Shown here: positions 7,839 to 16,823 of the stretch, in pieces
Numbering within the stretch: position 1 is the first letter of the stretch
Layout of the letters: every line of letters starts with the position of its first letter
NCBI GenBank assembly: GCA_018816345.1
Contig: JAHIWG010000143.1
Coordinates: forward strand, 32,760-96,759
Length of the DNA: 64,000 nucleotides
Source of the DNA: Spirochaetota bacterium
GTDB taxonomy: Bacteria > Spirochaetota > Spirochaetia > Treponematales > UBA12059
Direction: 5' to 3'
Translations under genes and position numbers: made by a program
The notes under the pieces: model-generated
Database searches by the model: none
What the model was told of the DNA's origin: nothing
The model's input: only the letters and a program-made list of their open reading frames with translations

Positions 7839-9411
7839 GCGTCAGTCGGCCCTTCCAGGGGAATCGCCGCCCGGAGGCTAGGAGCCCAAGCTCTACGGCC
7901 CCCCTGATGGCTTCCTCCGCCTCGTCGAGCCGCCACTGCTTTAGCTCCCCAAGGCGCGCCGCCGTCGGGGAGCCGTGAGCCCCTATAAGGAACCCCGCCG
8001 CCTCCCTCGCCGTGAAACGCCTCGCGTGCCTCCTCGCGACCCCGATGATTTCCTCGGAACCCGGCGCGCGCCTCCCGTCGGAGCCTTCGCAACGGTCGCA
8101 CGCGTCGCAGGCGACGGCCTCCGCGCCGTCCGCCCCTAGCGCCTTAAGGAGGAACGTCCTCCTGCAGCCGTAATCGCCCTCGGCGTACTCCTTCATCCTC
8201 GCGGCTCGGCTGGCGGACAGCGCGGAGGAAGGCGGCTCGGTCGATCCGTCCGCTTTTTTGCCGAGCCCGCCGGGCGCGTTCTCGGCCTCCGGCGGAACGG
8301 GTAGTCCCAAGGTGCCCGGGAGGCCCGCGAGTCCGTAGTCCCCGCGCGTCGCCTTCCTGATCAGGATAGCGTCGCAGGGCGCCCCGTCCCTTCCGGCCCT
8401 TCCCGATTCCTGCATATAGGCCTCGACGGAGCCGGGCTGCCCGAAGTGTATCACCGTCCTTACGTTAGGCTTATCCATCCCCATGCCGTAGGCGCACGTC
8501 GAGCATAGTATCCCCTCGTTCGAGGCCATGAACCACTCCTCGAGGGCTGATCGCTCCGGCTTATCGAGGCCGGCGTGGTAGAAACGCGCGTCGATGCCGG
8601 GGAAGGCTCCCCGTAGGTCCTCGGCCAGGATCTGTACGCCCGGCCTAGAGGCGGCGAACACGATAGCCGGCCTGGCGGCCGTCGCGACCGCCTCCCGCAG
8701 CGATCGCGTCATCGATAGCGAAGGCCTGACCTCGTACCGTATATTCGGCCTGTCGGGCCCCCCGGATACGAGCTTGTAGGGGAGGCCGCCGAAGAGGACG
8801 CGGGTCATCCGCTCGAGTATAGGAGGCGAGGCCGTGGCGGTGAACGCGGTCACGACGCCGGGGGCGATGGCGCGTATCGCGTCTCCCAGGCCCAGGTAGG
8901 CCGGCCTGAACGTATCGCCCCACTCCGCGACGCAATGCGCCTCGTCGATGACGAAGTGGGATACCTTGGCGTTAGCCAGCCGCGCGCTCACTCCCGGAGC
9001 CGACAGGGATTCCGGATTGACAATGATTATCCTGGCCGACCCGTCGGCGATGGAGCCGAAGACCGTTTCCCGCTCTCCAGCCGTCATGCCGCCCTTGAGC
9101 ACCGCCGCGCCGACGCCGGAGGCGGATAGCCGCCGGGCCTGATCCGCCATGAGGCCTAGTAGGGGGTAGACGACGACGGTGGGCCCCGGGCACAAGGCCG
9201 CCGGCAACTGGAAGCAGAGGCTCTTCCCGGCGCCCGTAGGCAATATGACGACCTGGTTGCGCGGGGCTTCCCCACCGCCCTCCGCCCCGCTCCCGGCCTC
9301 GGCGCCGACGGCGTCCAGTATGTTCGACACGACGAGCCTCTGATACGGGAAGAGGTACCGTATGCCGAAGGCCTCCATCGCGTAATCGCCTATCGGATCC
9401 GAATAATCCAT
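7771..9411 (-). CDS. recQ: RecQ-type ATP-dependent DNA helicase
   Basis: A 3'-5' superfamily 2 helicase acting in recombination and fork repair. Helicase motifs run in order: Walker A PTGAGKS, DEAH (VIDEAHC), TAFTATASP, a motif-V region with GMGMDKPNV, and motif VI QESGRAGRDG. The RecQ-specific zinc module appears as CRRTFLLKALG...CDACDRC. At 546 residues it has only a short winged-helix remnant and no obvious HRDC domain. The last ~22 codons overlap the convergent small membrane protein gene and are arginine/proline-rich. Confidence 0.88.
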   Translation of the reverse strand: MDYSDPIGDYAMEAFGIRYLFPYQRLVVSNILDAVGAEAGSGAEGGGEAPRNQVVILPTGAGKSLCFQLPAALCPGPTVVVYPLLGLMADQARRLSASGVGAAVLKGGMTAGERETVFGSIADGSARIIIVNPESLSAPGVSARLANAKVSHFVIDEAHCVAEWGDTFRPAYLGLGDAIRAIAPGVVTAFTATASPPILERMTRVLFGGLPYKLVSGGPDRPNIRYEVRPSLSMTRSLREAVATAARPAIVFAASRPGVQILAEDLRGAFPGIDARFYHAGLDKPERSALEEWFMASNEGILCSTCAYGMGMDKPNVRTVIHFGQPGSVEAYMQESGRAGRDGAPCDAILIRKATRGDYGLAGLPGTLGLPVPPEAENAPGGLGKKADGSTEPPSSALSASRAARMKEYAEGDYGCRRTFLLKALGADGAEAVACDACDRCEGSDGRRAPGSEEIIGVARRHARRFTAREAAGFLIGAHGSPTAARLGELKQWRLDEAEEAIRGAVELGLLASGRRFPWKGRLTLSREARRPRLSRRRLPGPSPVS

Positions 9412-9460
9412 GCGGGGCTTACGGGCCTGCGAGCAGGGGCGCTTGAGGCTAAGGACCTCC

Positions 9461-10135
9461 CTAGCGAGCCTGATTAGTCTTTCGGCCCGCCGAGGCGGCG
9501 AGGCCGGGCGCCGACGGGCAGATCGACGCTAGCGGGCAGCCGTCGCAGGCAGGTTTCCGGGCGGTGCATACGAATTTGCCGTGGCGGTTGAGCGCATAGG
9601 AGAAGGCGGTCCATCGCTCCGGAGGGAGGGAGGCGCCGAGCAGCCTCTCGCTCTTCGCGGGATCGTCGGTCGGGGCCAGGCCTAGCCTGCGCGCCGTCCT
9701 CAGGACGTGGGTATCGACGACGATTCCCGGTTTCCCGTAGCAGACGCTGACTATCAGGTTAGCTGTTTTCCTCCCGACGCCGGGAAGCCTCGTTAATCGC
9801 TCTATCGTGTCGGGCACGACCGAACCGTACTCGGCTACGAGCATCTGAGCCGTGGCGACTATATGCGCCGCCTTGGCCCGGAAGAAGCCCGTGGTCCTCA
9901 CGAGCGCCTCGACGTCGGCGACGTCGGCGGCGGCGAGGCTCTCCGGGTCGGGATAGGCGGCGAAGAGGCCGGGAGTGACCTTGTTCACCTGCTCGTCGGT
10001 GCATTGGGCGGATAGGATTACGGCTATGAGCAGCTCGAAGCAGCCATGGTAGTTCAACGCCGAGCCCGAGTCCGGCCAGATCGGTACGAGAGCCGAGTAG
10101 ACGGCCTGGGCGAGGGCTGAGGATCGAGTTTCCAT
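9461..10135 (-). CDS. nth: Endonuclease III
   Basis: A DNA glycosylase/AP lyase that removes oxidised pyrimidines. It has the helix-hairpin-helix LPGVGRKTAN with the catalytic lysine, the VDTHV catalytic aspartate, and the C-terminal 4Fe-4S ligand pattern C-x6-C-x2-C-x5-C (CTARKPACDGCPLASIC). The ATG at 10135 starts METRSS and gives 224 residues, close to the family norm. The open frame reaches 10198, but that extension looks non-coding. It is 49 bases upstream of recQ on the same strand, a plausible two-gene DNA repair unit. Confidence 0.92.
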   Translation of the reverse strand: METRSSALAQAVYSALVPIWPDSGSALNYHGCFELLIAVILSAQCTDEQVNKVTPGLFAAYPDPESLAAADVADVEALVRTTGFFRAKAAHIVATAQMLVAEYGSVVPDTIERLTRLPGVGRKTANLIVSVCYGKPGIVVDTHVLRTARRLGLAPTDDPAKSERLLGASLPPERWTAFSYALNRHGKFVCTARKPACDGCPLASICPSAPGLAASAGRKTNQAR

Positions 10136-10307
10136 CAGCGGAGTATCGCATCGAGGCGCTACTCTCCTCAAGTATCTCCCTCGCGATAAATAGCGCATTG
10201 CGGATATGCGCGCCGCGACCTATAATAAGAACGTAGGGCGATGCCGAGACGGGCGCCGTCGCCCGTCTCCGGGGATGGATTCCCGGAACGCCGACATGGA
10301 GGAACGC

Positions 10308-10754
10308 ATGAGAAGAACAGGAATAGCCATCGTAACGGTCATACTGATAGCCTCGGCCTCGATGACCTTCGCGCAGGGAGCGCCGGCAGCCGGCGGTACC
10401 GGCCTCGATAAGTCGGGATCGATCCGGATGGAGTCGGATATGTACCCGGTGCGCGTGGACGTGGCGCGCATCTTCGCCCACTCGCAGGGCTACAAGGTCG
10501 TATATAGGAAGGGCGAAGCGTCGTTCGCCGAGGCCTACATCCCCTCGAGCTGGTTCGTCGCCGGCGGCAAGGCCTCCATGATTCAGGGCCGCGGCCCGCA
10601 ATTCCCGTACATGGTCGTGTATTACAAGGCCGACGGCAGCTTCAGCCATCTTAAGCTGTACGTTCTCCGCAATATGCGCGATTCGACCTGGGGCACCATA
10701 GAGGGCGATCCTGGCGACAGGTTCAAGGTCGAAGCCATTAAGCTGGAGTATTAA
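10308..10754 (+). CDS. Secreted protein of unknown function
   Basis: A 148-residue protein with a clear signal peptide (MRRTGIAIVTVILIASASMTFAQG). The start is fixed by GGAGGA (10298-10303) four bases upstream. The mature part is tyrosine- and lysine-rich and predicted to be mainly beta, with the patterns YKVVYRKGEASFAEAYIP and YYKADGSFSHLKLY. I do not recognise the family. It stands alone between divergent nth and the downstream phosphoesterase gene, and a strong hairpin follows it. Confidence 0.7.
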   Translation: MRRTGIAIVTVILIASASMTFAQGAPAAGGTGLDKSGSIRMESDMYPVRVDVARIFAHSQGYKVVYRKGEASFAEAYIPSSWFVAGGKASMIQGRGPQFPYMVVYYKADGSFSHLKLYVLRNMRDSTWGTIEGDPGDRFKVEAIKLEY

Positions 10755-10795
10755 CGGGCTCCTAGAGGACATCGCGCTTTTTCGCTATACTTGAG

Positions 10796-10829
10796 CGATC
10801 CCCGGAGCCGAGCGCGGCTTCGGGGATCG
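10796..10829 (+). terminator. Hairpin terminator after the secreted protein gene
   Basis: A 15-bp stem (10796-10810 with 10815-10829) closed by AGCG, with one G-T wobble. The following T run is weak (TTCGTTA), so termination may be partial. Confidence 0.6.
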
Positions 10830-10872
10830 TTCGTTACTGTAACGGACGAAGGACTAAACGATCGGATCGTAC

Positions 10873-11871
10873 ATGCACATGACGCGGCTTATAGAAGAAT
10901 CTGGCGTGGTAGCCTTCCTGGAACGTTATTCTACTTTTATCATAGTAGGGCATAAGGAACCTGACGGCGATTGCGTCGGGAGCCAGCTAGCCCTGGCGTC
11001 CTTTCTTGAGCGTAGGGGGAAGCGCGTCGCGCTCCTCTCCTCCGGTCCTTTCACCAGGATAGAGATAGCCGCGTACGGGCCGCGTTTCGCGTCTTCGCTA
11101 GAGCCGGGGATCGCCGACGCGGACTCGAGCGCGCTGATCGTCGTCGACTGCTCCTCGCTTTCGCGCATAGGGGCGGTGCGGGACAGCCTGCCGGAGGGCC
11201 TGCCCGTCGCGTTCATCGACCACCACGCGTCGGGAGAGGCCTCCGGCGAGGTTCGCCTCGTGGACCCCGGCGCTCCGGCAGTCACCTATCTAGTCCAGGG
11301 CGTAATCGAGGCGATCGGAGGCGCCCCGACCAAGGAGGAGGCGGAGTTCCTGCTCTTCGGGCTCTGTACCGACACCGGTTTCTTCAGGCATCTGGACGAG
11401 CGCTCCGGGCAAGTCTTCGCGTCGGTAGGCCGGCTCGCCGCCGCGGGCGCCTCGCCCAAGCGCGCCTTCGACATGATGAACGGCGGCAAGCCGTTCGCCT
11501 CGAGGAAGCTCCTGGGCGAGCTCCTGACGAGGGCTGAGACGCGGTACGGGGGTAAGCTTATCGTCACGAGCATGGACCTCGACGACCAGGAGCGCTACGG
11601 ACTCGTCGGCCGGGATTCTGACATGCTGTATCAACTGCTCCTTACCGTCTCAGGCATGGAAGTAGCCGTCGTCGTGCGCCAGGAAAGCCCTACGGACTGT
11701 ACCGTCGGGTTCCGTTCGAGGGAGAGCGTCGACGTGGCGGCGATAGCCGCGTCGTTCGGCGGCGGGGGGCATAGGCTTGCCGCGGGGCTCCATATTCCCG
11801 GCCAGGTCAAGGATATCGTCCAGCGAGTCTCGCTCGCCTTCGCGCCAATATTCACAGAGGATCCCATGTAA
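10873..11871 (+). CDS. DHH/DHHA1 phosphoesterase, NrnA-like
   Basis: A 332-residue member of the bifunctional oligoribonuclease/pAp-phosphatase family, which degrades nano-RNA and 3',5'-bisphosphates (and in some members pGpG). DHH metal-binding motifs are present: GHKEPDGDCVGS, VVDCSS and IDHHAS, then CTDTGFF. The DHHA1 substrate motif GGGGHRLAAG lies near the C-terminus. An alternative in-frame ATG is at 10879; neither has a strong ribosome-binding site. No separate orn or nrnB gene is visible in the window. Confidence 0.85.
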   Translation: MHMTRLIEESGVVAFLERYSTFIIVGHKEPDGDCVGSQLALASFLERRGKRVALLSSGPFTRIEIAAYGPRFASSLEPGIADADSSALIVVDCSSLSRIGAVRDSLPEGLPVAFIDHHASGEASGEVRLVDPGAPAVTYLVQGVIEAIGGAPTKEEAEFLLFGLCTDTGFFRHLDERSGQVFASVGRLAAAGASPKRAFDMMNGGKPFASRKLLGELLTRAETRYGGKLIVTSMDLDDQERYGLVGRDSDMLYQLLLTVSGMEVAVVVRQESPTDCTVGFRSRESVDVAAIAASFGGGGHRLAAGLHIPGQVKDIVQRVSLAFAPIFTEDPM

Positions 11872-11896
11872 CGCAGTGTAACGAATGCCTTGCGCG

Positions 11897-11929
11897 CGCC
11901 CGGAGCTTCGGTTCTGGGCGTTTTTTTTT
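11897..11929 (+). terminator. Rho-independent terminator after the DHH gene
   Basis: A 10-bp stem (11897-11906 with 11911-11920) with a TTCG loop, followed directly by nine Ts (11921-11929). This is one of the best intrinsic terminators in the window. Nothing else is evident between 11930 and 12102 apart from an AT-richer stretch that may hold the next promoter. Confidence 0.92.
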
Positions 11930-12102
11930 CCGTTCGCGGTAGCTAGGTATTTAATCTCCCCGTATACGTTTACCGCTCGAAAGCCGATCGGCGGGCCTCG
12001 CGGGCGGGCCTCTATGTGCCTGCCGGGCGTTTCTAGGCATGGATATTGCTGATTAGCGGTGGCGACGGCGCGACTTATTTATTGATAATCAGGGGGACCG
12101 AT

Positions 12103-12981
12103 ATGGAGGGAAACGATTTAGATGAACTGGTCGGACGGAAAAAACGCGGCGAGAAAGGGCTGGAAGGCAAGATCCTCGAGCGGATAGCCGCCGACGTATA
12201 TCGACGGCCTAGGCTTTACGGATTCGACTCCGAGGACGATGTCGGCGAGGTATTCGAGCGGTACTGGACCAGGATAGGCGGCTTGGCGGATCGCTACGAG
12301 GATATCGGGTACAGCTTCCACGCCTTCCTGGTCTCATCCCTGCGGTATATGGCCATGTCGATACGTAGGACCAAGGCTTGGAACCTCGATAGGGAGAACG
12401 CGCTCCAGGATGAGATCAAGGCCGAGACGCGCGCGGCGCTAGCGTCCTATCCGTTCGGGCGATCCGGTACGCGGCCGACCGGGACCTTGAAGGGCTTCCC
12501 GAGACCCGACGATACGAGCCTGACCGCCGTCGCCTTCAGGCGCCGCATCTTCTACTTATGCGTGAAGTGCGCGAATATCATCGGCGACGACGAGGCGATA
12601 GCCGTCGCCGATATCGTCGGCATAAACGTCGCCGAGCTATTGCACGTCCTAACGCTCGCGAGGTCGAGGGGCCTCGGATTGAGGTCCCGCACGGTCTCCA
12701 GGAGACGCGGACGTGACGCGGCTTGGCTCCGGATGCGCTCCTGCGGGAGGCGCCTCGCGCGGGAGCCTGACCAGGATAGGCGGCGCTACCTCGCCGACCG
12801 GATAGAGAAGGATAGGGGCCTCTATTCGAGGGCGACCAGGCTCATCTCGAGGTCATGCCCGATCCTGTCGAATAAGACGGTCGCGGAGCTGCTAGGAATT
12901 CCAAAGGGGACGGTGGATTGCGGCGTCGGGCGGGTAATGAAGCTATGCTCGACACTTACCACCGATGGCGCAGATCGGTAG
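12103..12981 (+). CDS. Sigma-factor-like / HTH protein of unknown role
   Basis: A 292-residue basic protein. Residues around 50-90 (FERYWTRIGG...FHAFLVSSLRYMAMSIRR) resemble sigma-70 region 2. The C-terminus has a region-4-like helix-turn-helix (LSNKTVAELLGIPKGTVDCGVGRVMKL). The middle is arginine-rich and matches nothing I know. The ATG at 12103 has AGGGGG six bases upstream. It ends 20 bases before rdgB. It could be a divergent sigma factor or a sigma-like regulator; the distance between the two similar regions is unusually large. Confidence 0.5.
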   Translation: MEGNDLDELVGRKKRGEKGLEGKILERIAADVYRRPRLYGFDSEDDVGEVFERYWTRIGGLADRYEDIGYSFHAFLVSSLRYMAMSIRRTKAWNLDRENALQDEIKAETRAALASYPFGRSGTRPTGTLKGFPRPDDTSLTAVAFRRRIFYLCVKCANIIGDDEAIAVADIVGINVAELLHVLTLARSRGLGLRSRTVSRRRGRDAAWLRMRSCGRRLAREPDQDRRRYLADRIEKDRGLYSRATRLISRSCPILSNKTVAELLGIPKGTVDCGVGRVMKLCSTLTTDGADR

Positions 12982-13001
12982 AATACCCCTCGGAGGATAC
13001 C

Positions 13002-13601
13002 ATGATACTCTATATGGCCACGAATAACGCGCATAAGCTCGACGAGATCCGGCTCGCCATGCCTGGCGTCGATATACGGATTCCGAGCGATGCCGGGATC
13101 GATTTCGATTTTCCCGAGAACGAGGACAGCTTCCTCGGCAACTCGACCGGGAAGGCTCTCGCCCTATGGCGCCTCGTGCGGGCCCCCGTGCTCGCGGACG
13201 ATTCTGGGCTCTGCGTGGACGCCCTCGGCGGGCGCCCGGGCGTCCTGTCCGCCCGGTACGGCTCTCTCGACGGCGTAACGCCGCTCGGAGCCGTAGAGCG
13301 CAACGATCTGCTCCTGTCCGAGATGGCCGGGGTCGGGGAGCGCTCGTGCCGATTCGTATGCTGCATGAGCCTCGTCATGTCGCCCGACAGGATATTCGTC
13401 GCCCAGGAGACCTGCGAGGGCGAGCTCCTTAAGGCCCCCCGAGGATCGGGCGGCTTCGGTTACGATCCCGTCGTCTTCCTTCCGGGCCTAGGAAAGAGCG
13501 TGGCAGAGCTCGGCGCGCGGGAGAAGAACGCCGTATCGCATCGGGGCAGGGCGATAGCGAGGATGGCGGCCGTCATCGATAGCCTGGAGCGGATGGGCTG
13601 A
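13002..13601 (+). CDS. rdgB: XTP/dITP pyrophosphatase
   Basis: Hydrolyses non-canonical purine NTPs (XTP, dITP, ITP) to keep them out of nucleic acids. The 199-residue protein begins MILYMATNNAHKLDEI, the family start, and has the ADDSGLCVDALGGRPGVLSARY segment, the GFGYDPVF-like GYDPVVFLP and the ending KNAVSHRGRA. The start is set by GGAGGA (12992-12997). Confidence 0.93.
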   Translation: MILYMATNNAHKLDEIRLAMPGVDIRIPSDAGIDFDFPENEDSFLGNSTGKALALWRLVRAPVLADDSGLCVDALGGRPGVLSARYGSLDGVTPLGAVERNDLLLSEMAGVGERSCRFVCCMSLVMSPDRIFVAQETCEGELLKAPRGSGGFGYDPVVFLPGLGKSVAELGAREKNAVSHRGRAIARMAAVIDSLERMG

Positions 13602-13607
13602 GGGGAT

Positions 13608-13640
13608 AAAAAAACCGGCGAGCCCCTAAGGGATCGCCGG
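13608..13640 (-). terminator. Terminator for rpmE
   Basis: An 11-bp stem with one mismatch (13615-13625 with 13630-13640) is followed on the minus strand by seven Ts (13614-13608). It ends the rho-rpmE side and lies just past the rdgB stop, so it may also stop plus-strand transcripts weakly. Confidence 0.85.
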
Positions 13641-13688
13641 TCTCCGTCGGCACGGATCCGCCTTACGCGACGGCCGAGCCTATCGGCA

Positions 13689-13892
13689 TCATTCCTTGAT
13701 GCCGTACTTCTTGCGGAAGCGATCGATGCGTCCTGCGGTGTCTATGAGTTTCTGCTTGCCGGTAAAGAAAGGGTGGCAGGCGGAGCAAATTTCCACCTGA
13801 ATGTTCTTTACCGTCGAACGGGTCTCAATGACATTGCCGCACGCGCACGTGATCGTCGTGAGCTCGTACTTAGGATGTATGCCGCTCTTCAT
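13689..13892 (-). CDS. rpmE: 50S ribosomal protein L31, zinc-containing form
   Basis: A 67-residue L31 with the four zinc cysteines of the C+ form: C16-x-C18 and C36-x2-C39. AGGAGA precedes the ATG. It sits 76 bases downstream of rho, a pairing also found in Treponema as I recall. A zinc-dependent switch to a C- paralogue cannot be judged from this window. Confidence 0.95.
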   Translation of the reverse strand: MKSGIHPKYELTTITCACGNVIETRSTVKNIQVEICSACHPFFTGKQKLIDTAGRIDRFRKKYGIKE

Positions 13893-13968
13893 CGTGATCT
13901 CCTTGCGCGCCGGTCATGCATGCCAGAATACCGGCTGTATGACGGCTCTCGTTTCTTGCCTGGACGAC

Positions 13969-15684
13969 TCAGGAATCGCCCATGGGCGTATTCATGGATC
14001 TTAGGAAGGCCTCATTATTCTTAGTTTTGGTCATCTTGTCAATCAGCAGCTCGGTCGCCTCCAGGTCGTCCATCGGGCTTAAAGCCTTGCGCAGTATCCA
14101 TATCTTCTGGAGCTCGTCCGAGGCCAGGAGCAGTTCCTCCTTGCGCGTGCTGGACTTCTTAACGTTAATGGCCGGGAAGAGCCTGCGGTCGGACATGCGC
14201 CTGTCGAGGTTTATCTCCATGTTGCCGGTGCCCTTGAATTCCTCGAAGATCACCTCGTCCATCCTCGACCCGGTGTCGACGAGAGCCGTAGCGATGATGG
14301 TCAGCGAACCGCCGCCCTCGATGTTGCGGGCGGCCCCGAAGAAGCGCTTCGGCTTGTGGAGGGCGTTGGAGTCCACGCCGCCCGACAGTATCTTCCCCGA
14401 GGTCGGCACCGTCTGGTTATAGGCGCGGGCGAGGCGGGTGATGGAGTCGAGGAGGATGACGACGTCCTTGCCGTGCTCGACCAGCCGCTTGGCCTTGTCC
14501 AGCACCATCTCCGAGACCTGCACGTGACGCGTCGCCTGCTCGTCGAACGTCGACGAGATGACCTCGGCCTTTACCGTCCGCTCCATATCGGTGACTTCCT
14601 CGGGCCGCTCGTCGATGAGGAGCACGATGAGGTAGACCTCGGGGTGGTTGGCCGTGATGGCGTTGGCTATCTTCTGGAGCAGGATGGTCTTTCCGGTCTT
14701 GGGCGGCGATACGATGAGCGCTCGCTGGCCCTTGCCGATGGGGCAGAAGAGGTTGATTATCCTCGTCGAGGTCTCCGCGGTCGTGGTCTCGAGGTTGAGC
14801 CTCTCGTTGGGGTAGAGCGGGGTAAGGTTCTCGAACGGGATGCGGTTCTGCGCTACCGCGGGCTCGTCGAAGTTGACCTGCTCGACGCGCAGCATCGCGA
14901 AGAATCGCTCGCCTTCCTTGGGGCTCCGGATCTGGCCGTACACGGTATCGCCCGTCTTGAGGTTGAAGAGCCTGATTTGCGACGGGCTAATGTAGATGTC
15001 GTCAGAGCCGGGCAGGTAGCTATTCTGAGGGGAACGGAGGAACCCGTAGCCGTCGGGCAGAATCTCCAGGGAGCCGTACGCGTAGATAATCCCGCCGCGC
15101 TCGGTGTGGGACTTGAGTATCTGGAAGATGAGTTCCTGCTTCTTGAGGACCATCATCTCTTCGTGGTTGAGGCCGGTGTTGCCTCCGAGCTCCCTAAGCT
15201 CTTTGAAGCCCATGCTCGTGAGCTCGTTGATCGATAGCCTGGATCGGGAATCGCCCTGCTCGGGCTTGACGAAATCGTCCTTGGCCTTCTCGAAGGCCTC
15301 CTGCTTGCGGACGAAGCCCGGTACGACGCCGCTTCGCCCCTCGAACCTGCCTTCGTCCTCATGGTCGCGCCTCGAGGCCTGGGCGAAGCCGGCGTGCCCG
15401 CCGTTCTGGCCGTTCTGGCCGGGATAGGCGCTCGCCGAGGAATGCTGGCCTTGCGCCGGCTGCGGGGGCTGGGCCTGAGGAGCCTCGGCCGAGGAGGCGC
15501 CTTCCTCCTGGCGGGCGACGGGCCTGCGTACGACGCGCTTCCTCGGCGCGGGCTTCTCGCCCTCGCCCTCGCTCGAGCGGTCGTCGGTCGGCGTGCCGGC
15601 CTCGTCGAGGCCTAGTTCCCCTTGGGGTTTCGCTTCGGGCGCTCCGGACGTGTCGTCCGACTGGCTCTTGCGTATTATTGCCAT
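13969..15684 (-). CDS. rho: Transcription termination factor Rho with long N-terminal extension
   Basis: A hexameric RNA-dependent helicase that ends transcription. The core is complete: Rho N domain ([18 protein letters not shown]), RNA-binding fold, P-loop PPKTGKT, Walker [16 protein letters not shown] and the secondary RNA-binding Q/R loops. Before the core lie about 145 residues rich in Gln, Gly, Pro, Glu and Ala with a basic patch (RKRVVRRP). I chose the ATG at 15684 (MAIIRKSQ), which has GGAGA six bases upstream; an in-frame start at 15720 has less support. The enzyme totals 571 residues against about 420 in E. coli. Confidence 0.95.
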   Translation of the reverse strand: MAIIRKSQSDDTSGAPEAKPQGELGLDEAGTPTDDRSSEGEGEKPAPRKRVVRRPVARQEEGASSAEAPQAQPPQPAQGQHSSASAYPGQNGQNGGHAGFAQASRRDHEDEGRFEGRSGVVPGFVRKQEAFEKAKDDFVKPEQGDSRSRLSINELTSMGFKELRELGGNTGLNHEEMMVLKKQELIFQILKSHTERGGIIYAYGSLEILPDGYGFLRSPQNSYLPGSDDIYISPSQIRLFNLKTGDTVYGQIRSPKEGERFFAMLRVEQVNFDEPAVAQNRIPFENLTPLYPNERLNLETTTAETSTRIINLFCPIGKGQRALIVSPPKTGKTILLQKIANAITANHPEVYLIVLLIDERPEEVTDMERTVKAEVISSTFDEQATRHVQVSEMVLDKAKRLVEHGKDVVILLDSITRLARAYNQTVPTSGKILSGGVDSNALHKPKRFFGAARNIEGGGSLTIIATALVDTGSRMDEVIFEEFKGTGNMEINLDRRMSDRRLFPAINVKKSSTRKEELLLASDELQKIWILRKALSPMDDLEATELLIDKMTKTKNNEAFLRSMNTPMGDS

Positions 15685-15897
15685 CGGTATTCTCCAATAC
15701 ATGATATGGACCGGCCGCATACGGGCATTCGGCGATATACGCCGGCTGTCATACGGTCGATAAAGGCTTGGGAGGCTTGCTTACGAGCGTCCCTGGTACT
15801 GTATATGTTTTCCGTTTCCGGTCGGAAGATACGCGGCGAACGACTGTTGGCCGCATCGCCGACGCGCTGAAAAGCGCGATCTAATTACCTTGCAGAA

Positions 15898-15927
15898 ACG
15901 ATACTCCCGCCTCGCGTGGATTGTCAA
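15898..15927 (-). promoter_or_regulatory. Sigma-70-type promoter for rho
   Basis: On the minus strand, TTGACA (15927-15922), an 18-bp spacer and TATCGT (15903-15898). It overlaps the 3' end of pncC and would give a leader of about 200 bases before rho, long enough for Rho autoregulation. Confidence 0.7.
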
Positions 15928-16415
15928 GCGCGATTGCGCTCCGCGGCGAAATCGATCATTCGCCTAATCGCGAACTCCGCGGCCGCCTCCCTGACCGCTA
16001 GCCTATCGCCCTCGAAATGAATTCGCTCGGTCGTTACGGAGTCCCGAGCGAAGAATCCGAACCATACCGTTCCTACCGGCTTCTCGTCGCTGCCGCCGCC
16101 TGGGCCGGCGACGCCGGTGATGGAGAACGCGCTCTCGGCCCGGAAGGCCTTGGCGGCCCCTCTCGCCATCTCCGCGGCCGTCTCGGAGGAAACGGCCCCG
16201 TAGCTCGATATGGTCCCGGGGAGTACGCCGAGCAGGCGCTCCTTGGCCTCGTTCGAGTAGCTGACGATCCCGCCTAGGAAGTATTCCGACGAGCCCGGTA
16301 TCGAAGTGATAGCCGCCGAGGCGAGGCCTCCCGTGCACGACTCCGCGCAGGCGAGAGAAGGGCCCCGGGAGCCGAAGGCCGCGGGCAAGCCCGCCGCGGC
16401 CTCCTGGGGCGTCAC
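15924..16415 (-). CDS. pncC: Nicotinamide-nucleotide amidase, CinA C-terminal family
   Basis: Deamidates NMN to NaMN for pyridine-nucleotide recycling. The 163-residue protein has ACAESCTGG, the GIVSYSNEAK segment and ITGVAGPGGGSDEKPVGTVW, all family hallmarks. It is the stand-alone C-terminal domain without the CinA N-terminal part. I place the start at the GTG at 16415, which overlaps the bactofilin stop as GTGA. Confidence 0.88.
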   Translation of the reverse strand: MTPQEAAAGLPAAFGSRGPSLACAESCTGGLASAAITSIPGSSEYFLGGIVSYSNEAKERLLGVLPGTISSYGAVSSETAAEMARGAAKAFRAESAFSITGVAGPGGGSDEKPVGTVWFGFFARDSVTTERIHFEGDRLAVREAAAEFAIRRMIDFAAERNRA

Positions 16416-16810
16416 GACGCCGATTCCTTCTTCGAGGCGAACGGGTCGAAGGAAGCCTCGTCCCGGACCATCTCGCAACGACCCTCGAACAGCACCCCGT
16501 CGGAGATCCTCAGCTTGGCGGTCTTCACGTTGCCCCGGACCTGGGCGCTGGAGCGGAATTCCACCCTGTCGACGGCCTCCAGGTCGCCGCGCACGGATCC
16601 GGCGACGACTATGCTCATGGCCCGTATCCGGCCGGCGTTTATGACCGCGCCCTCGTCGATGTACAGCTCGCCCTTGGCGTCGATGTCGCCGTCGAACTTG
16701 CCTCGTATCATGAGGCTGGAATCGAACCTCAGCGTGCCGGAGAAGCTCGTCGACGCTCCGAGCACTGTGGTTATGTCTGCGCCGTTCTTTATTGAGGGTG
16801 ACCTCGGCAT
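16412..16810 (-). CDS. Bactofilin
   Basis: A 132-residue polymer-forming cytoskeletal protein. The central right-handed beta-helix (about 20-112) shows the short repeat rhythm of the family (GTLRFDSSLMIRGKFDGDIDAKG, given here only to its first repeat), flanked by short disordered tails. Bactofilins help set cell shape and position envelope enzymes; in helical bacteria they affect curvature. It sits between a small TPR-like protein and pncC in a tight operon. Confidence 0.85.
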   Translation of the reverse strand: MPRSPSIKNGADITTVLGASTSFSGTLRFDSSLMIRGKFDGDIDAKGELYIDEGAVINAGRIRAMSIVVAGSVRGDLEAVDRVEFRSSAQVRGNVKTAKLRISDGVLFEGRCEMVRDEASFDPFASKKESAS

Positions 16811-16823
16811 TGCTCGTTATTTC

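Noticed and set aside
14356..15237. 293-codon plus-strand ORF opposite rho
   Set aside because: Composition (Val/Gly/Arg/Leu) mirrors the codon pattern of rho on the other strand; no recognisable domain and no ribosome-binding site.
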